DNA of 64,000 nucleotides from Haladaptatus litoreus. GTDB lineage: Archaea > Halobacteriota > Halobacteria > Halobacteriales > Haladaptataceae. Shown here piece after piece: positions 30,762 through 39,648 of this stretch (positions are counted from its first letter, which is position 1; each line of letters begins with the position of its first letter). The DNA lies in NCBI RefSeq assembly GCF_900156425.1, contig NZ_FTNO01000001.1, forward strand, positions 1,488,001 through 1,552,000. The letters run 5' to 3'. The translations under genes were made by a program, and so were the position numbers. The notes under the pieces are model-generated. The model had not been told where the DNA came from. It saw only the letters and a list, made by a program, of their open reading frames with translations, and did not search any database.

Positions 30762-31925
30762 ATGAGCACGCCCGATACTGCATCTCCGTCGGACGAGACG
30801 ATAGACCGCAACGAACAGGAAGGAAGCGTCACGCCGTTAGAGCTGTTTTTCGACCTCGTGTTCGTCTTCGCGCTGACCCAGATTACCGGCTTTCTGGTTC
30901 GGAATCTGACGTGGGGTGGCGTGGTTCGCGGCGTGTTGCTCCTTGCTGTCGTCTGGTGGGCGTGGGTCGGCTACTCGTGGTTGACGAACGCCATTCCCGC
31001 CGAAGAAGTCCTTCCGGCGCGACTGATAATCTTGTTGGCGATGGGAACTATGCTCGTCGTCGCGCTGTCGATACCTCGTGCGTTCAGCGAGGACGCGGTG
31101 CTGTTCGGTGTCGCCTACTTCGTCGTTCGCGCGCTTCACGTCGTGCTGTACGGTCTTATCACGCCACCGGAAACGCGAGACGCAGTGCTTCGGCTTGCAC
31201 CCGGATTTTTGGGTGCGCCTTTGCTTCTCGTTCTGGCTGGATTCGTTGGAAATCCACTGGAAAGCGTTCTGTGGGTTCTCGCAATTGGCGTGGATTACGG
31301 CATCGCGCGCTTCCGCGGCGTCGAGGGGTTTTACGTCCGAGCCAGCCACTTCGTGGAGCGCCACCGACTCATCATCATCATCGCATTGGGGGAGTCAATC
31401 GTCGCGATTGGCGTCGGCGCGACCAATCTCACTCTCGACGCGAACGGCGTCCTCGCCGTCTTTTCGGGATTCGTCCTCATCGCAACGTTGTGGTGGCTGT
31501 ATTTCGACTACATTACGCTCGCCGCCGAACGGCGACTCGCCTCGACGCACGGCCACGAGCGCGCGGTGTTGGCGCGGGATTCGTACAGCTACATCCACCT
31601 GTTGATGATTGGCGGCATCGTTTTCATCGCGCTCGGCATCGAACAGACGCTCGCGCACGTGAACGACCCGCTTCGGCTCATCCCCGCTGTCGCGCTCTGT
31701 GGCGGCGGAACGCTCTATCTCTGCGGGCACAACGCCTACCGATACCGTGACCACGGCACCATCAGCGTCCCGCGCACGATTGCGGCGGTCGGTTCGAGTC
31801 TGCTGATTCCGCTGGCCGTGGTGATTCCTGCTCTCTACGCGTTGGCCAGTTTGACCGTCCTGTTCGTCGAACTCTCGATGCTCGAAACGGTTCGGTCGGA
31901 GTATCGGCGTGAGTTTCGAATTTAA
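30762..31925 (+). CDS. Low-temperature-requirement A (LtrA) family membrane protein
   Basis: A 387-residue membrane protein with about ten to twelve hydrophobic helices. The LtrA signature is near the N terminus: VTPLELFFDLVFVFALTQIT; further matches are WWAWVGYSWLTNAI, ERHRLIIIIALGESIVAIG and LWWLYFDY. The name comes from a Listeria gene needed for growth at low temperature; the molecular activity is unknown. A hairpin sits immediately before the start. Confidence 0.88.
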   Translation: MSTPDTASPSDETIDRNEQEGSVTPLELFFDLVFVFALTQITGFLVRNLTWGGVVRGVLLLAVVWWAWVGYSWLTNAIPAEEVLPARLIILLAMGTMLVVALSIPRAFSEDAVLFGVAYFVVRALHVVLYGLITPPETRDAVLRLAPGFLGAPLLLVLAGFVGNPLESVLWVLAIGVDYGIARFRGVEGFYVRASHFVERHRLIIIIALGESIVAIGVGATNLTLDANGVLAVFSGFVLIATLWWLYFDYITLAAERRLASTHGHERAVLARDSYSYIHLLMIGGIVFIALGIEQTLAHVNDPLRLIPAVALCGGGTLYLCGHNAYRYRDHGTISVPRTIAAVGSSLLIPLAVVIPALYALASLTVLFVELSMLETVRSEYRREFRI

Positions 31926-32205
31926 CAGATGGCGTAGCGGGCGTCGATGGAACCCCCGTCAGAGATAATGAGTTCCACGTCGCCATAGCATTCGTTCGTA
32001 CTAATCGAAACGAAACCCCGTGACTGTGATTCAGTCGTGTCCGAGTCGCTGGCTGTTGTTCGTCGTTTCGGTGGTGGTTGCGGTTTGGGTCGGGTCAGTC
32101 AGAGGTGGTGTAGTAGTCGTCCTTCCACCGAGGTCACCTACACCCGGCAGTCGAAACGACAGCGCTAATCACTGCGAGAACCGAGCGACGAGTCCTGTTA
32201 GTCAT
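31922..32205 (-). pseudogene. Frameshifted Tat lipoprotein
   Basis: Not visible as one open frame. From ATG 32205 the minus strand reads MTNRTRRSVLAVISAVVS followed by TAGC, a perfect Tat lipoprotein signal with lipobox, then stops one codon later (32134-32136). Shifting frame, the sequence continues as a typical threonine-rich linker (GRTTTTPPLTDPTQTATTTE). A second shift gives TESQSRGFVSISTNECYG and DVELIISDGGSIDARYAIC, ending at 31922. Together they make a lipoprotein of about 100 residues broken by two frameshifts. Either the gene is dead or the reference has errors. Confidence 0.65.
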
Positions 32206-32246
32206 ATTCTCGAATGTCGTGTCACTCGGAATAAGACTTCTGCGGC

Positions 32247-32447
32247 TCAGTCGTTCATATATTCGATTGACTCCGACTGCACGCGGCGAATATCACACCA
32301 CCCGCACTCGCATTTCGCCCAGATTATCTGCTGTGCCTCCTCCCCTTCGACTCGCACCGCCGAACCAGTCCGGAGCGTGTGGTTTTTCCCCGTCCCGTCC
32401 GCCTTCGGACACCGACCTCTCGAAATATGCACTTCTTGGAGGGCCAT
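32247..32447 (-). CDS. Small cysteine-containing protein, unknown function
   Basis: A 66-residue reading frame with cysteines in GRCPKADGTG and AKCECGWCDIRR, possibly a small zinc-binding protein. Support comes from a TATA-like GTTATATTATT at 32468-32478 on the minus strand, 21-31 bases before the ATG at 32447, as for a leaderless gene. The broken lipoprotein gene begins 42 bases downstream on the same strand. I do not recognise a family. Confidence 0.5.
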   Translation of the reverse strand: MALQEVHISRGRCPKADGTGKNHTLRTGSAVRVEGEEAQQIIWAKCECGWCDIRRVQSESIEYMND

Positions 32448-32581
32448 GTAAGACGAAACAAGTTGGAATAATATAACGTTATTGTAGATTCAAAACGATA
32501 ATAAAACTTGTACAACGATTTAGGCTCCGACGGAGTCGAAATCGTTCGACCTCATCAAAGTTGATGAAAAACCGGCACCAG

Positions 32582-33589
32582 CTATTCCAGACTCAGCTCG
32601 CGGATTTCGACGGTTTCGCCCCGCGAAACCGTCCCGATGATTTTCCCGTCGGTTTCCTCGGCCAACGATTCTGCATCGGTCTCTGGCAGGGCGACGACGA
32701 ATCCGGTTCCCATGTTGAAGGTTCGGTGCATCTCCTCGTCCGAGACGTTGCCCTCCGATTGGACGAACTCGAAAACGGGCTGTGCCGGGAAGGGGTCGGT
32801 GATTTCGTAGCGATGTTCGCCCATTCGAAGGAGGTTCGTCCACCCGCCGCCGGTAACGTGTGCGGCGGCGTGAACGTCGCGCGCGCGGAGTTCGGGAAGG
32901 AGATAGGTGTAGAGGCGGGTCGGTTCGAGGAGTCGTTCGCCGACGGTGCCCTCGCCGAACGGGAAGTCGTCCGTGTAGTCGTAGTTTTTCGTGGCGGCTT
33001 TTCGGGCCAGCGTCAGACCGTTGGAGTGGACGCCGCTGGATTCGAAGCCGACTAGCACGTCGCCGACTTCCGCCTCCCCGGGGAAGATGGCATCTTTCGG
33101 CGCGAGTCCGGCGCAGGCACCCGCGAGGTCGAGTCCCGAAATCACGTCGGGCATGACCGCGGTTTCCCCCCCGACGAGGGCCATGTTCGCTTCGTTTGCT
33201 CCTGCGGAAAGTCCTTCGCCGACTTGTTTCGAGAACTCCTCGCTCGGTTCGTCTACCGCCAAATAATCCACGAAGGCGACAGGTTCGACGCCGCTCGCCA
33301 CGAGGTCGTTCGCGTTCATGGCGATGCAGTCGATGCCGACGGTCGAGTAGTCGCCCAGCGCTTCCGCGACGAGTAGTTTCGTCCCGACGCCGTCGGTCGC
33401 CAGCGCGAGATACTGGTCGCCGATGTCGAGCAAGCCCGCGTAGTCGGTCGTGTTGTCGATGTCCGAGACTGCGCCGACGAGGGCCGCCGTCGCCGCTTCG
33501 CTGGCGTCGATATCCACGCCTGCATCCGCGTAGGTCAGTTCCCCTTCCTCCTCGTGTTTCTCCTCATCGCGTTCCGCCTCCTCGCTCAT
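32582..33589 (-). CDS. purM: Phosphoribosylformylglycinamidine cyclo-ligase
   Basis: AIR synthetase, fifth step of purine synthesis: converts FGAM to aminoimidazole ribotide with ATP. Motifs include TYADAGVDIDA, LALATDGVGTKLLVAEA (nucleotide site), DCIAMNANDLVASGVEPVAF, GGETAVMPDV, GFESSGVHSNGLTLAR and AHVTGGGWTNLLR. The 335-residue length is normal; the first 16 residues are an acidic extension. It lies downstream of the site-2 protease and TraB genes on the same strand, 62 bases from the former. Confidence 0.95.
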   Translation of the reverse strand: MSEEAERDEEKHEEEGELTYADAGVDIDASEAATAALVGAVSDIDNTTDYAGLLDIGDQYLALATDGVGTKLLVAEALGDYSTVGIDCIAMNANDLVASGVEPVAFVDYLAVDEPSEEFSKQVGEGLSAGANEANMALVGGETAVMPDVISGLDLAGACAGLAPKDAIFPGEAEVGDVLVGFESSGVHSNGLTLARKAATKNYDYTDDFPFGEGTVGERLLEPTRLYTYLLPELRARDVHAAAHVTGGGWTNLLRMGEHRYEITDPFPAQPVFEFVQSEGNVSDEEMHRTFNMGTGFVVALPETDAESLAEETDGKIIGTVSRGETVEIRELSLE

Positions 33590-33651
33590 GGTCGAATCCG
33601 CGCACTGGGTGAGTAAAGGTTTGCCGTTCTAAAATCGCACTCCGCGAAAAG

Positions 33652-34293
33652 TCAGAACCGCGGGAATCCCATGCCGAACAGCGCGAACACTGCGAGAACG
33701 GCAAACGGAACGAACGTCCCGACGAAGACGATTGTACTCCAACTCTGGACCTTCTTCCCGTCGAGCGGCCCCCACGGAAGCATGTTGAATCCCGCGAGCA
33801 GGAAGTTGATCTGCACGCCGAGGTGGCCAACGAGGGCGATGAACGTGCTACTGTCCTGCGTGAAAAAGTAAATCGGGAAGAACACGGCACCGAGCACGAC
33901 GTTCGTCACCGGGCCAGCCAGCGCGATGAGTCCGTTCTCCCGTTCCGTCGCCATCCCGCGGTGGTACACCGCACCAGGCGCGGCGAACAGGAACCCGGCG
34001 AGTGCGCTGGCGATGGCGAGAAACAGCATGCCGTAATCGGCGCGGAACTCCGCAACTTGGCCGAACCGAATCGCCACCACCTTGTGTGCGAGTTCGTGCA
34101 GGAGGAAGCCGACGCCCGCCGTGAGAAGCGAGATACCGAGCGCCCTGACGAACGTTCCGGGCGAAGCGCCGCCACCAGGTTGCAACAACGATTGCACCAG
34201 CCCCGGCTGGAGAAACAGGGTAAATGCGATACCAAGTGCGACCCACGCGATGAGCAGGTCACGAATTTCGTGCGTGCTGAATCGAACGTTCAT
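33652..34293 (-). CDS. Site-2-protease type (M50) membrane metalloprotease
   Basis: A 213-residue membrane protein with about six helices. HELAHK (HExxH zinc site) lies in the third helix and NMLPWGPLDGKKV supplies the second motif (LDG, third zinc ligand), as in the M50 family that cleaves substrates within the membrane. The target is unknown. Its ATG overlaps the stop of the TraB family gene (34290-34293), so the two are translationally coupled. Confidence 0.85.
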   Translation of the reverse strand: MNVRFSTHEIRDLLIAWVALGIAFTLFLQPGLVQSLLQPGGGASPGTFVRALGISLLTAGVGFLLHELAHKVVAIRFGQVAEFRADYGMLFLAIASALAGFLFAAPGAVYHRGMATERENGLIALAGPVTNVVLGAVFFPIYFFTQDSSTFIALVGHLGVQINFLLAGFNMLPWGPLDGKKVQSWSTIVFVGTFVPFAVLAVFALFGMGFPRF

Positions 34294-36023
34294 GTTAGTG
34301 TCTCCCAGATGATGTCCGCGCTATTTTGTGCGCCCTGCACCATGAGTCGGGTGATTTCTTCCACGCCGCCGATTTCGGGCCCGAGAATCGGGAGGACGAC
34401 GAACGGGAAGAGGAATGTCGCAATCATGCTCCCGATATTCGTCATGGCGACGACGGCGATAAGCCGGAACAGGGGCACGTCGAGCATTCGGGACATGATG
34501 TCCGCGAGCGGGCTTTCCTCGTCGCTCATGATTTCGTTCAGTGTGGCGATGTCCGCAACGTTTACCGTGGTGTATTTGAGTTCCATGTAGCCCGCGAACC
34601 ACCCCGGGGCGAGAAGCGGATTGATGCTCGTCAGCCACGCGATTGCCCCGCCGACGAGGGCGCTCACCCAGTGAGCGCCCGCGAGTTTCGCTAGCGAGAA
34701 CGAGAAGATCCCGTTGAACAGGAACCACGCGGCGAACACCTTGATGAGGAACTCGTTTCGAACACCCGCCATCGCCAGCAGAATGAAGAAGGCGAGGAAG
34801 ACGACGGTGACGAGGTAGCCGAACAGTTTGAAGAAGGAAAATCGACTTCCGGATTCGGTTCCGACCAGCGACTCCATCGGCGGCAGGCTACTCGGATTCC
34901 GAAGATAGCCCTCGATTCCGGCTTGGTGGCCCGCGCCGACGACGGCGACGACGCGATGGCCCGCTTCCCGGAGCGCGACGAGTCGGTGCGCGATGAAGGC
35001 GTCACGTTCGTCGATAAGGGCTTCCGCCCCGCCGGGCGAAAAGCGCCGGAACTCTTCCATCATCGCGGTCACTACGTCGCCGTCGGTGAGGTCTTCGATG
35101 TCGAACTCCTCGTCCAACTCGTCTTCCGCGACCGTACCGCTACCGACGACGACACCGCCTGCGAGTCCGAGGACGAGTCCTGCTCCGACGCCGACGACGA
35201 GGGACGAGAACAGGCGAATCGAAACCGAACCGATGGTTTCGAGGATTCCCACGTTGAGGACGGGAACCGCGCTCGCCGAGATGAGTCCCGTTCCGAGCGC
35301 AATTCCGCCGATAATCCCGAATAGGAGTCCGCCGCCGAGGGCGATTTCGTACCGTCTCGTCAGTCCGAACGAGAGGACGAGGGAACCGAGGACGAGTCCC
35401 GCGACCGTGCCACTTGCGAGGGAACCGACGAGTTGGAACACGCCCGCTCCCGCGCCGAGCGTCAGCGCCTCACCGAGGCCGAGAATCGGGGCGACAAACA
35501 GGCCGAAAATCATGGCGAAGAAGACGCCGGCCATCGCTCCGCCGACCATTCCGAGGGTAATCGGGTCGGTGACACCGAGGGCGAGACTGCCGACCATCCG
35601 CATCTTTTCGCGGAAGGTCATCCGCGCCCAGAATCGCTGGATGGTCATCTGAATGTCGCGGTCTACCAGCGCGACATCGCTCCCGGTTCGTTCGGCCACC
35701 TCGATGGCGGCTTTCATATCCGCGCCGGGTTGAATGTCGAACTCTTCGCCCATTCGGGCCTGCACATACGAGAGCATCCAATACGCGAGAAACTGAAAGA
35801 CTGTGTTGCCGTGGAGCAAATCGGACGGGTCTAAGTCGTCGGCCATCTCGCCCTGCATCTGTCGGTAGCGCCCTTCATCGAGTTCGACGGCGACCGTGTC
35901 CGGTTGTTCCTCTTCGACGGCCTCTTCGACTCGTTCGACGCTTTTCGCAGAGACGTGGGCAGTCCCGACGACTCGCACGCTCCCCTCGCCATCAAGGGAC
36001 GGCGGTGGGTCCTGTTCGGTCAT
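34290..36023 (-). CDS. TraB/PrgY family membrane protein
   Basis: A 577-residue protein. The N-terminal domain has the TraB signatures RVVGTAHVSAKSV, AVELDEGRYR and, further on, VVAVVGAGHQAGIEGYL. An insertion of several glycine-rich helices lies between them and about five helices form the C terminus. Related bacterial PrgY/TraB proteins inactivate peptide pheromones and the fold is that of a possible metalloprotease (TIKI-like). Partner of the site-2 protease downstream, with overlapping stop and start, suggesting joint membrane proteolysis. Confidence 0.85.
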   Translation of the reverse strand: MTEQDPPPSLDGEGSVRVVGTAHVSAKSVERVEEAVEEEQPDTVAVELDEGRYRQMQGEMADDLDPSDLLHGNTVFQFLAYWMLSYVQARMGEEFDIQPGADMKAAIEVAERTGSDVALVDRDIQMTIQRFWARMTFREKMRMVGSLALGVTDPITLGMVGGAMAGVFFAMIFGLFVAPILGLGEALTLGAGAGVFQLVGSLASGTVAGLVLGSLVLSFGLTRRYEIALGGGLLFGIIGGIALGTGLISASAVPVLNVGILETIGSVSIRLFSSLVVGVGAGLVLGLAGGVVVGSGTVAEDELDEEFDIEDLTDGDVVTAMMEEFRRFSPGGAEALIDERDAFIAHRLVALREAGHRVVAVVGAGHQAGIEGYLRNPSSLPPMESLVGTESGSRFSFFKLFGYLVTVVFLAFFILLAMAGVRNEFLIKVFAAWFLFNGIFSFSLAKLAGAHWVSALVGGAIAWLTSINPLLAPGWFAGYMELKYTTVNVADIATLNEIMSDEESPLADIMSRMLDVPLFRLIAVVAMTNIGSMIATFLFPFVVLPILGPEIGGVEEITRLMVQGAQNSADIIWETLT

Positions 36024-36099
36024 CAGTGACGCTACTCACCCTCCGTTTTTACCGTTATCGGTGGCGCGGCAATTTTTTCACGAGAGCAATCGGACATGA

Positions 36100-36288
36100 T
36101 ATTTCATAGAAACGTGTGGATTTGGCTTTTGGGATATTCGTGTTGATTCGCGAGTGCTGTTGCTAGACACAGGCGACAGTCTCAACGCTATTGAGCGTTG
36201 TGACACGAAGTTCGACGGTCAGTTTGAGGAGACTTTACGACATGCATTACCACCGTCTTTCGACGGGTGGAATTTTGTGAAGAGTTGA
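36100..36288 (+). pseudogene. Gene fragment cut by an inverted-repeat element
   Basis: A coding-like frame without a start: after TGA at 36097 it reads RVDSRVLLLDTGDSLNAIE, then RCDTKFDGQFEETLRHALPP and SFDGWNFVKS before stopping at 36288. The stop lies inside the left terminal repeat of the element beginning at 36282, so the frame ends because the element is there. I do not recognise the family, and no start codon or promoter supports a working gene. It is presented as a probable relic. Confidence 0.4.
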
Positions 36289-36550
36289 AAGTTACAAATC
36301 ACGACTCCATATCCAGCCTCGCTCGTCAGTCACTCGTTCTTCGTCGCTCGCCCGTATCCGCCAGGCCGCCAGCGGCCGGGCGCGCTGGCGCGCCCGGCCA
36401 ATCCAATATTCAGTTTGCCTTTATTTCGGACATTCGTCCGCAGACACGCGATGGCAAGTCAATCAGTTAATTGGCGGGGCCGAGGGTGACTGCCCTCGGC
36501 CCACCTGCGGCCTTGGGGGGCGTGTTCGTAGTCGTGATTTGCAACAACTC
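36282..36550. mobile_element. Short inverted-repeat (MITE-like) element, copy 3
   Basis: About 269 bases bounded by inverted ends: GTTACAAATCACGACT at 36291-36306 and its near-exact reverse complement at 36530-36545 (one mismatch), with GAGTTG further out on both sides (36282-36287; 36545-36550). Inside are two strong hairpins, 36374-36384/36389-36399 (11 bp) and 36477-36486/36493-36502 (10 bp). No coding sequence. The ends match those of the elements at 14850 and 59911; the interior differs. The remaining 36551-36682 holds no gene that I can support. Confidence 0.6.
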
Positions 36551-36682
36551 TATCACAGACAATTCCATCGCGTAGAAGGTACAATCGAGATTCCCAATCG
36601 CCATCTTGGCACAATCCGTTTCCGTATCCGCAGTCGCCACTAACCACGCAACCAACACTCTCGGACGATCAAAATCTCCAAA

Positions 36683-36988
36683 CTACTCCGCAGGACGGAC
36701 GAGGACGCGGCCGTGGCTTTTCACGACGACTTCGTGTTCCTCGGTGAGGAACGATATCTCGCCAGTGACGGCGCGCTGTTGGCCGTTTCCGCGAGGGCCG
36801 AAAATCGATTCGAGGGCATCGACATCGACGGCGTTGTGGAGTGGCGGGAGGTCTTCGGGAGACTGTCCGGTCGCCGACGCGAGTGTTTCGACGATGGTGT
36901 AGATGAGTGTCATTTCGCCGCCCCACGAATACTGAGCCGAGGCGACTGGTTCTGGTTCTTCTCGTAGCACGGTTGGGTTCACGCTCAT
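36683..36988 (-). CDS. HalOD1 output-domain protein
   Basis: A 101-residue protein consisting of little more than a HalOD1 domain: TLIYTIVETLASATGQ, EDLPPLHNAVDVDALESIF and GEISFLTEEHEVVVKSHG. HalOD1 is a haloarchaeal output module of unknown partner. It lies next to a DUF7344-like and a PAS-GAF-HTH_10 gene on the same strand, which suggests a small signalling cluster. A second HalOD1 protein is at 8970. Confidence 0.75.
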   Translation of the reverse strand: MSVNPTVLREEPEPVASAQYSWGGEMTLIYTIVETLASATGQSPEDLPPLHNAVDVDALESIFGPRGNGQQRAVTGEISFLTEEHEVVVKSHGRVLVRPAE

Positions 36989-37075
36989 CGGGAGTACTAC
37001 AGGAGTTCCTATCCAACTATGCGTTCAATAGTTGAGTCTTTAAGTAGGAGTGGGGTTCCATGTGAAAAAATATCA

Positions 37076-37429
37076 CTATCGCTCGTGTTCGATAACGTCG
37101 AGCAGTCCGCGAAACTCTCGCGAAACGGTAGCGAGTTCCACGGATTCACGCGCTCGGTTCCAGTGTACCAGCCCGAGTGCATCCAACATAGGCAGATGGA
37201 CGTGAACGAGCGACATGCGCGCCTGCTCGGTGTCTCCGTCTATCGTGCGTGCGAGTTCGGACAGCGAGATTGGGCCGTCTTTCGTCCGCAGGACGACCAG
37301 CGTTTCTCGGCGCATCTGGTCGGAACAAGCTCTAAACAACTTGTTCAGGGAGGACGAAGCGGTCGTTTTGAGCCGTTTCGCGTCAGCGTCGGTTTCAGGG
37401 AGTGTGTCGGATGGCACGGTAGAGACCAT
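37076..37429 (-). CDS. DUF7344-like winged-helix protein
   Basis: A 117-residue putative transcription factor of the DUF7344 group: LNKLFRACSDQMRRETLVVL, ISLSELARTIDGD, RMSLVHVHLPMLDALGLVHW. The tryptophan-containing wing and the LVHVHLPML segment are characteristic. ATG 37429 is chosen; longer readings run into the neighbouring gene. It is 34 bases downstream of the PAS-GAF-HTH_10 regulator gene and probably in the same transcript. Confidence 0.75.
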   Translation of the reverse strand: MVSTVPSDTLPETDADAKRLKTTASSSLNKLFRACSDQMRRETLVVLRTKDGPISLSELARTIDGDTEQARMSLVHVHLPMLDALGLVHWNRARESVELATVSREFRGLLDVIEHER

Positions 37430-37463
37430 CCACCCGACGGCATTGAGCGATAGGGCTAAAGGA

Positions 37464-39068
37464 TTAGCCCCGATTGTCGGCGTCGAAAATCGTCGAGAGC
37501 AGTTTTTTCTCCGCGAGGCGGAGATGTTTGTGCAGGGTCGGCGGAGCGATGTCGAGCGATTCGGCCAGTTCCTCGCCGGTACTCTCGCGCGGCCAGTCGA
37601 AGTAGCCGCTGCGATAAGCCGCAACGAGAACTGTTCGCTGGCGGTCGGTCAATCCCTCGTCCAAGGTGTCCCGGAACTCCGCGCGGGTTTCGACCGGTCG
37701 TTCGACGGTTCGTCTGGAAACGAGTTCCGTGGTGTCGAAAACCTCGCCGAGCAAATCGACGATTTGGCGAACGTCTCCCGTTTCCGGCAGGTCGATTTTG
37801 ACTCGGGCAACGCCCTCCTTCGCGACCGCGGATTTGACGACGCCGCCGTGGTGTGAGAGCGACCGAAGAACCATCGGTTCGCCGTATCGGATTTCGAGCG
37901 AGCATTCGTCCTCCCGCGTGCTCAGCACGCGGAGATGCGACACGTCGTCGAACTCCCGACAGAATTCGACGACTCGTTTCGGGTCGCAGTCTTGCACCGA
38001 GACGTACAACAACAGCGAATCGTCCGGATGCAGCACCGCGTCTTCTAACTGGACAGTACACTTCTCTTTCGCCGAGAGGGCGGTAATGACGTACTCCTCG
38101 TCCGCGAGTCGAAACTCCAGTTCGATGACTCGCTCTCCGACGAGTGCCTGCTGTGTTTTCACCGCGAACAGCGCGTAGCCGACCAGTTCTGCGAGTTCCG
38201 AAAGCAGCTCGCACTCGGGTTCGTCGAAGGCATACGGTCTGTCCGAGTAGACCGCAAGTACCCCGTAAACGGTTTCCTCGTGTGCAAGTGGAACCGCCGC
38301 AAGCGACTCGAATCCACACTTCGACGCCGGTTCACTCCAGTCGTACTCGCCCCCTTCGATGTCCTGTATCGCCTGTATGTTTCCGGTTTTGACTGCCTTC
38401 GCGCCCGGCCCTTCGGAAACGTCGACGTTCGTCTCTCGAAGGTATTCGACGTACTCCTCGTGTTCTCCTGCCCACGTCTGCGGCGTTAGTTCTTCGAACT
38501 GCGGGTCGAAACGGACGATGAGTGCGAACAGATACGGTTCCGCATCGGCGAGTTGGTCACACACCGACTGCTCGATTTCGTCGGCGGTTTCGGCCCGAAC
38601 GACCGCGCGGTCGATACTTCGGATGACGGCATTGATACGGCGTAGTCGTTCCAATTCGGCGTGTTGCGCTTTTAGCTCCGCATTTTTCGACACGTCACGA
38701 GCGACGCCGACGATACCAGTGGTTTCGGCGACTGAACCATCCTCCGACCGCACGACCGAAAACCGGAGTTCACAGGGAATGGACTCTCTATCTGCGATGT
38801 GAATGGAGACTACTACGGTTCGAATTTCGTCGTCGCCCTTCGACAGCAGGGCTTCGATTTCGGCGTCGAGTCGCGCTGTATCCTCGTCGTCTATCAACAG
38901 TGAAAACGGCGACCCGAGGAGTTCGTCGCGGTCGTATCCCGACATCTCGACCATCGCGTCGTTGGCCGACAAAAAATCGCCATCCGCATCGAGTTGATAC
39001 ACCCCGTCTCCGACGGTCGAGACGACGGCGTCGTCGGAGAGCAATCTGTTTCCCACCTCCCGACTCAT
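37464..39068 (-). CDS. PAS-GAF-HTH_10 regulator (Bat family)
   Basis: A 534-residue sensor-regulator with the layout of bacterioopsin activator Bat: PAS domain (about 14-125, GVYQLDADGDFLSANDAMVE), coiled linker, GAF domain (about 155-295, SLAAVPLAHEETVYGVLAVY), a Bat-type domain, and a C-terminal HTH_10 (DEGLTDRQRTVLVAAYRSGYF, ESLDIAPPTLHKHLRLAEKK). Such proteins respond to redox or light and control rhodopsin or phototrophy genes in relatives. Whether it controls the halorhodopsin at 20828 is unknown. ATG 39068 avoids an implausible basic extension. Confidence 0.88.
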   Translation of the reverse strand: MSREVGNRLLSDDAVVSTVGDGVYQLDADGDFLSANDAMVEMSGYDRDELLGSPFSLLIDDEDTARLDAEIEALLSKGDDEIRTVVVSIHIADRESIPCELRFSVVRSEDGSVAETTGIVGVARDVSKNAELKAQHAELERLRRINAVIRSIDRAVVRAETADEIEQSVCDQLADAEPYLFALIVRFDPQFEELTPQTWAGEHEEYVEYLRETNVDVSEGPGAKAVKTGNIQAIQDIEGGEYDWSEPASKCGFESLAAVPLAHEETVYGVLAVYSDRPYAFDEPECELLSELAELVGYALFAVKTQQALVGERVIELEFRLADEEYVITALSAKEKCTVQLEDAVLHPDDSLLLYVSVQDCDPKRVVEFCREFDDVSHLRVLSTREDECSLEIRYGEPMVLRSLSHHGGVVKSAVAKEGVARVKIDLPETGDVRQIVDLLGEVFDTTELVSRRTVERPVETRAEFRDTLDEGLTDRQRTVLVAAYRSGYFDWPRESTGEELAESLDIAPPTLHKHLRLAEKKLLSTIFDADNRG

Positions 39069-39154
39069 GCTGATAAATTGGTAGCGAAGATGATAACGCT
39101 GACGCGCCGACCGAACCGTGACCAACTAAATAGGCCTGCCGACAATCACCGGAC

Positions 39155-39634
39155 ATGGCAGACACCGCGACGCTGATGGACTCGTACACCGAGATGACCG
39201 AACTGCTCCTGCCGAACGACACCAACAACCTTGGGCGGGCGCTCGGTGGTGCAGTGCTCCACTGGATGGACATCTGCGGTGCGATTGCGGCGATGCGATT
39301 CTGCGGCAATCAGTGCGTGACGGCGTCGATGGACCACGTCGATTTCATCTCGCCCATCGACCTCGGGGAAGTCGCCGTCGTGGAGGCGTTCGTCTTCGAC
39401 ACGGGCCGAACCAGCATCGACGTGAAGGTGAACGTCCGCGCCGAAGACCCGAAAAAAGGCGAAGAGCGCGAGACGACCACTTCCTTTTTCACTTTTGTCG
39501 CGCTGGACGAGGGCGGTACGCCGACGCCAGTCCCCGAACTAAACTGCCCAGACGACACGCAGGAGGCGCTCCGCGATTCGGCTCGAACCGAGCGAATCGA
39601 GCAACTGCGTGCCGTTGCCGAGCGAATCGACTGA
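39155..39634 (+). CDS. Acyl-CoA thioesterase, hotdog fold (YciA type)
   Basis: A 159-residue hotdog-fold enzyme: NDTNNLGRALGGAVLHWMD, MDHVDFISPIDLGEVAVVEA, and the strand SIDVKVNVRAED match the YciA/BACH type acyl-CoA thioesterases, which hydrolyse acyl-CoA to free acid and CoA. The catalytic aspartate is probably that in HWMDICG. The gene is divergent from the Bat-type regulator and nearly abuts the convergent NUDIX gene. Confidence 0.88.
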   Translation: MADTATLMDSYTEMTELLLPNDTNNLGRALGGAVLHWMDICGAIAAMRFCGNQCVTASMDHVDFISPIDLGEVAVVEAFVFDTGRTSIDVKVNVRAEDPKKGEERETTTSFFTFVALDEGGTPTPVPELNCPDDTQEALRDSARTERIEQLRAVAERID

Positions 39635-39648
39635 CCAAGAATCTGTTT

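Noticed and set aside
30542..30832. Minus-strand frame of 96 residues before LtrA
   Set aside because: The composition is low-complexity and unlike haloarchaeal proteins, it overlaps the LtrA start and hairpin, and no promoter is visible.
36459..36658. Two minus-strand frames at the right end of the element at 36282
   Set aside because: They cross the terminal repeat and a hairpin, overlap each other in different frames and have no recognisable domain.
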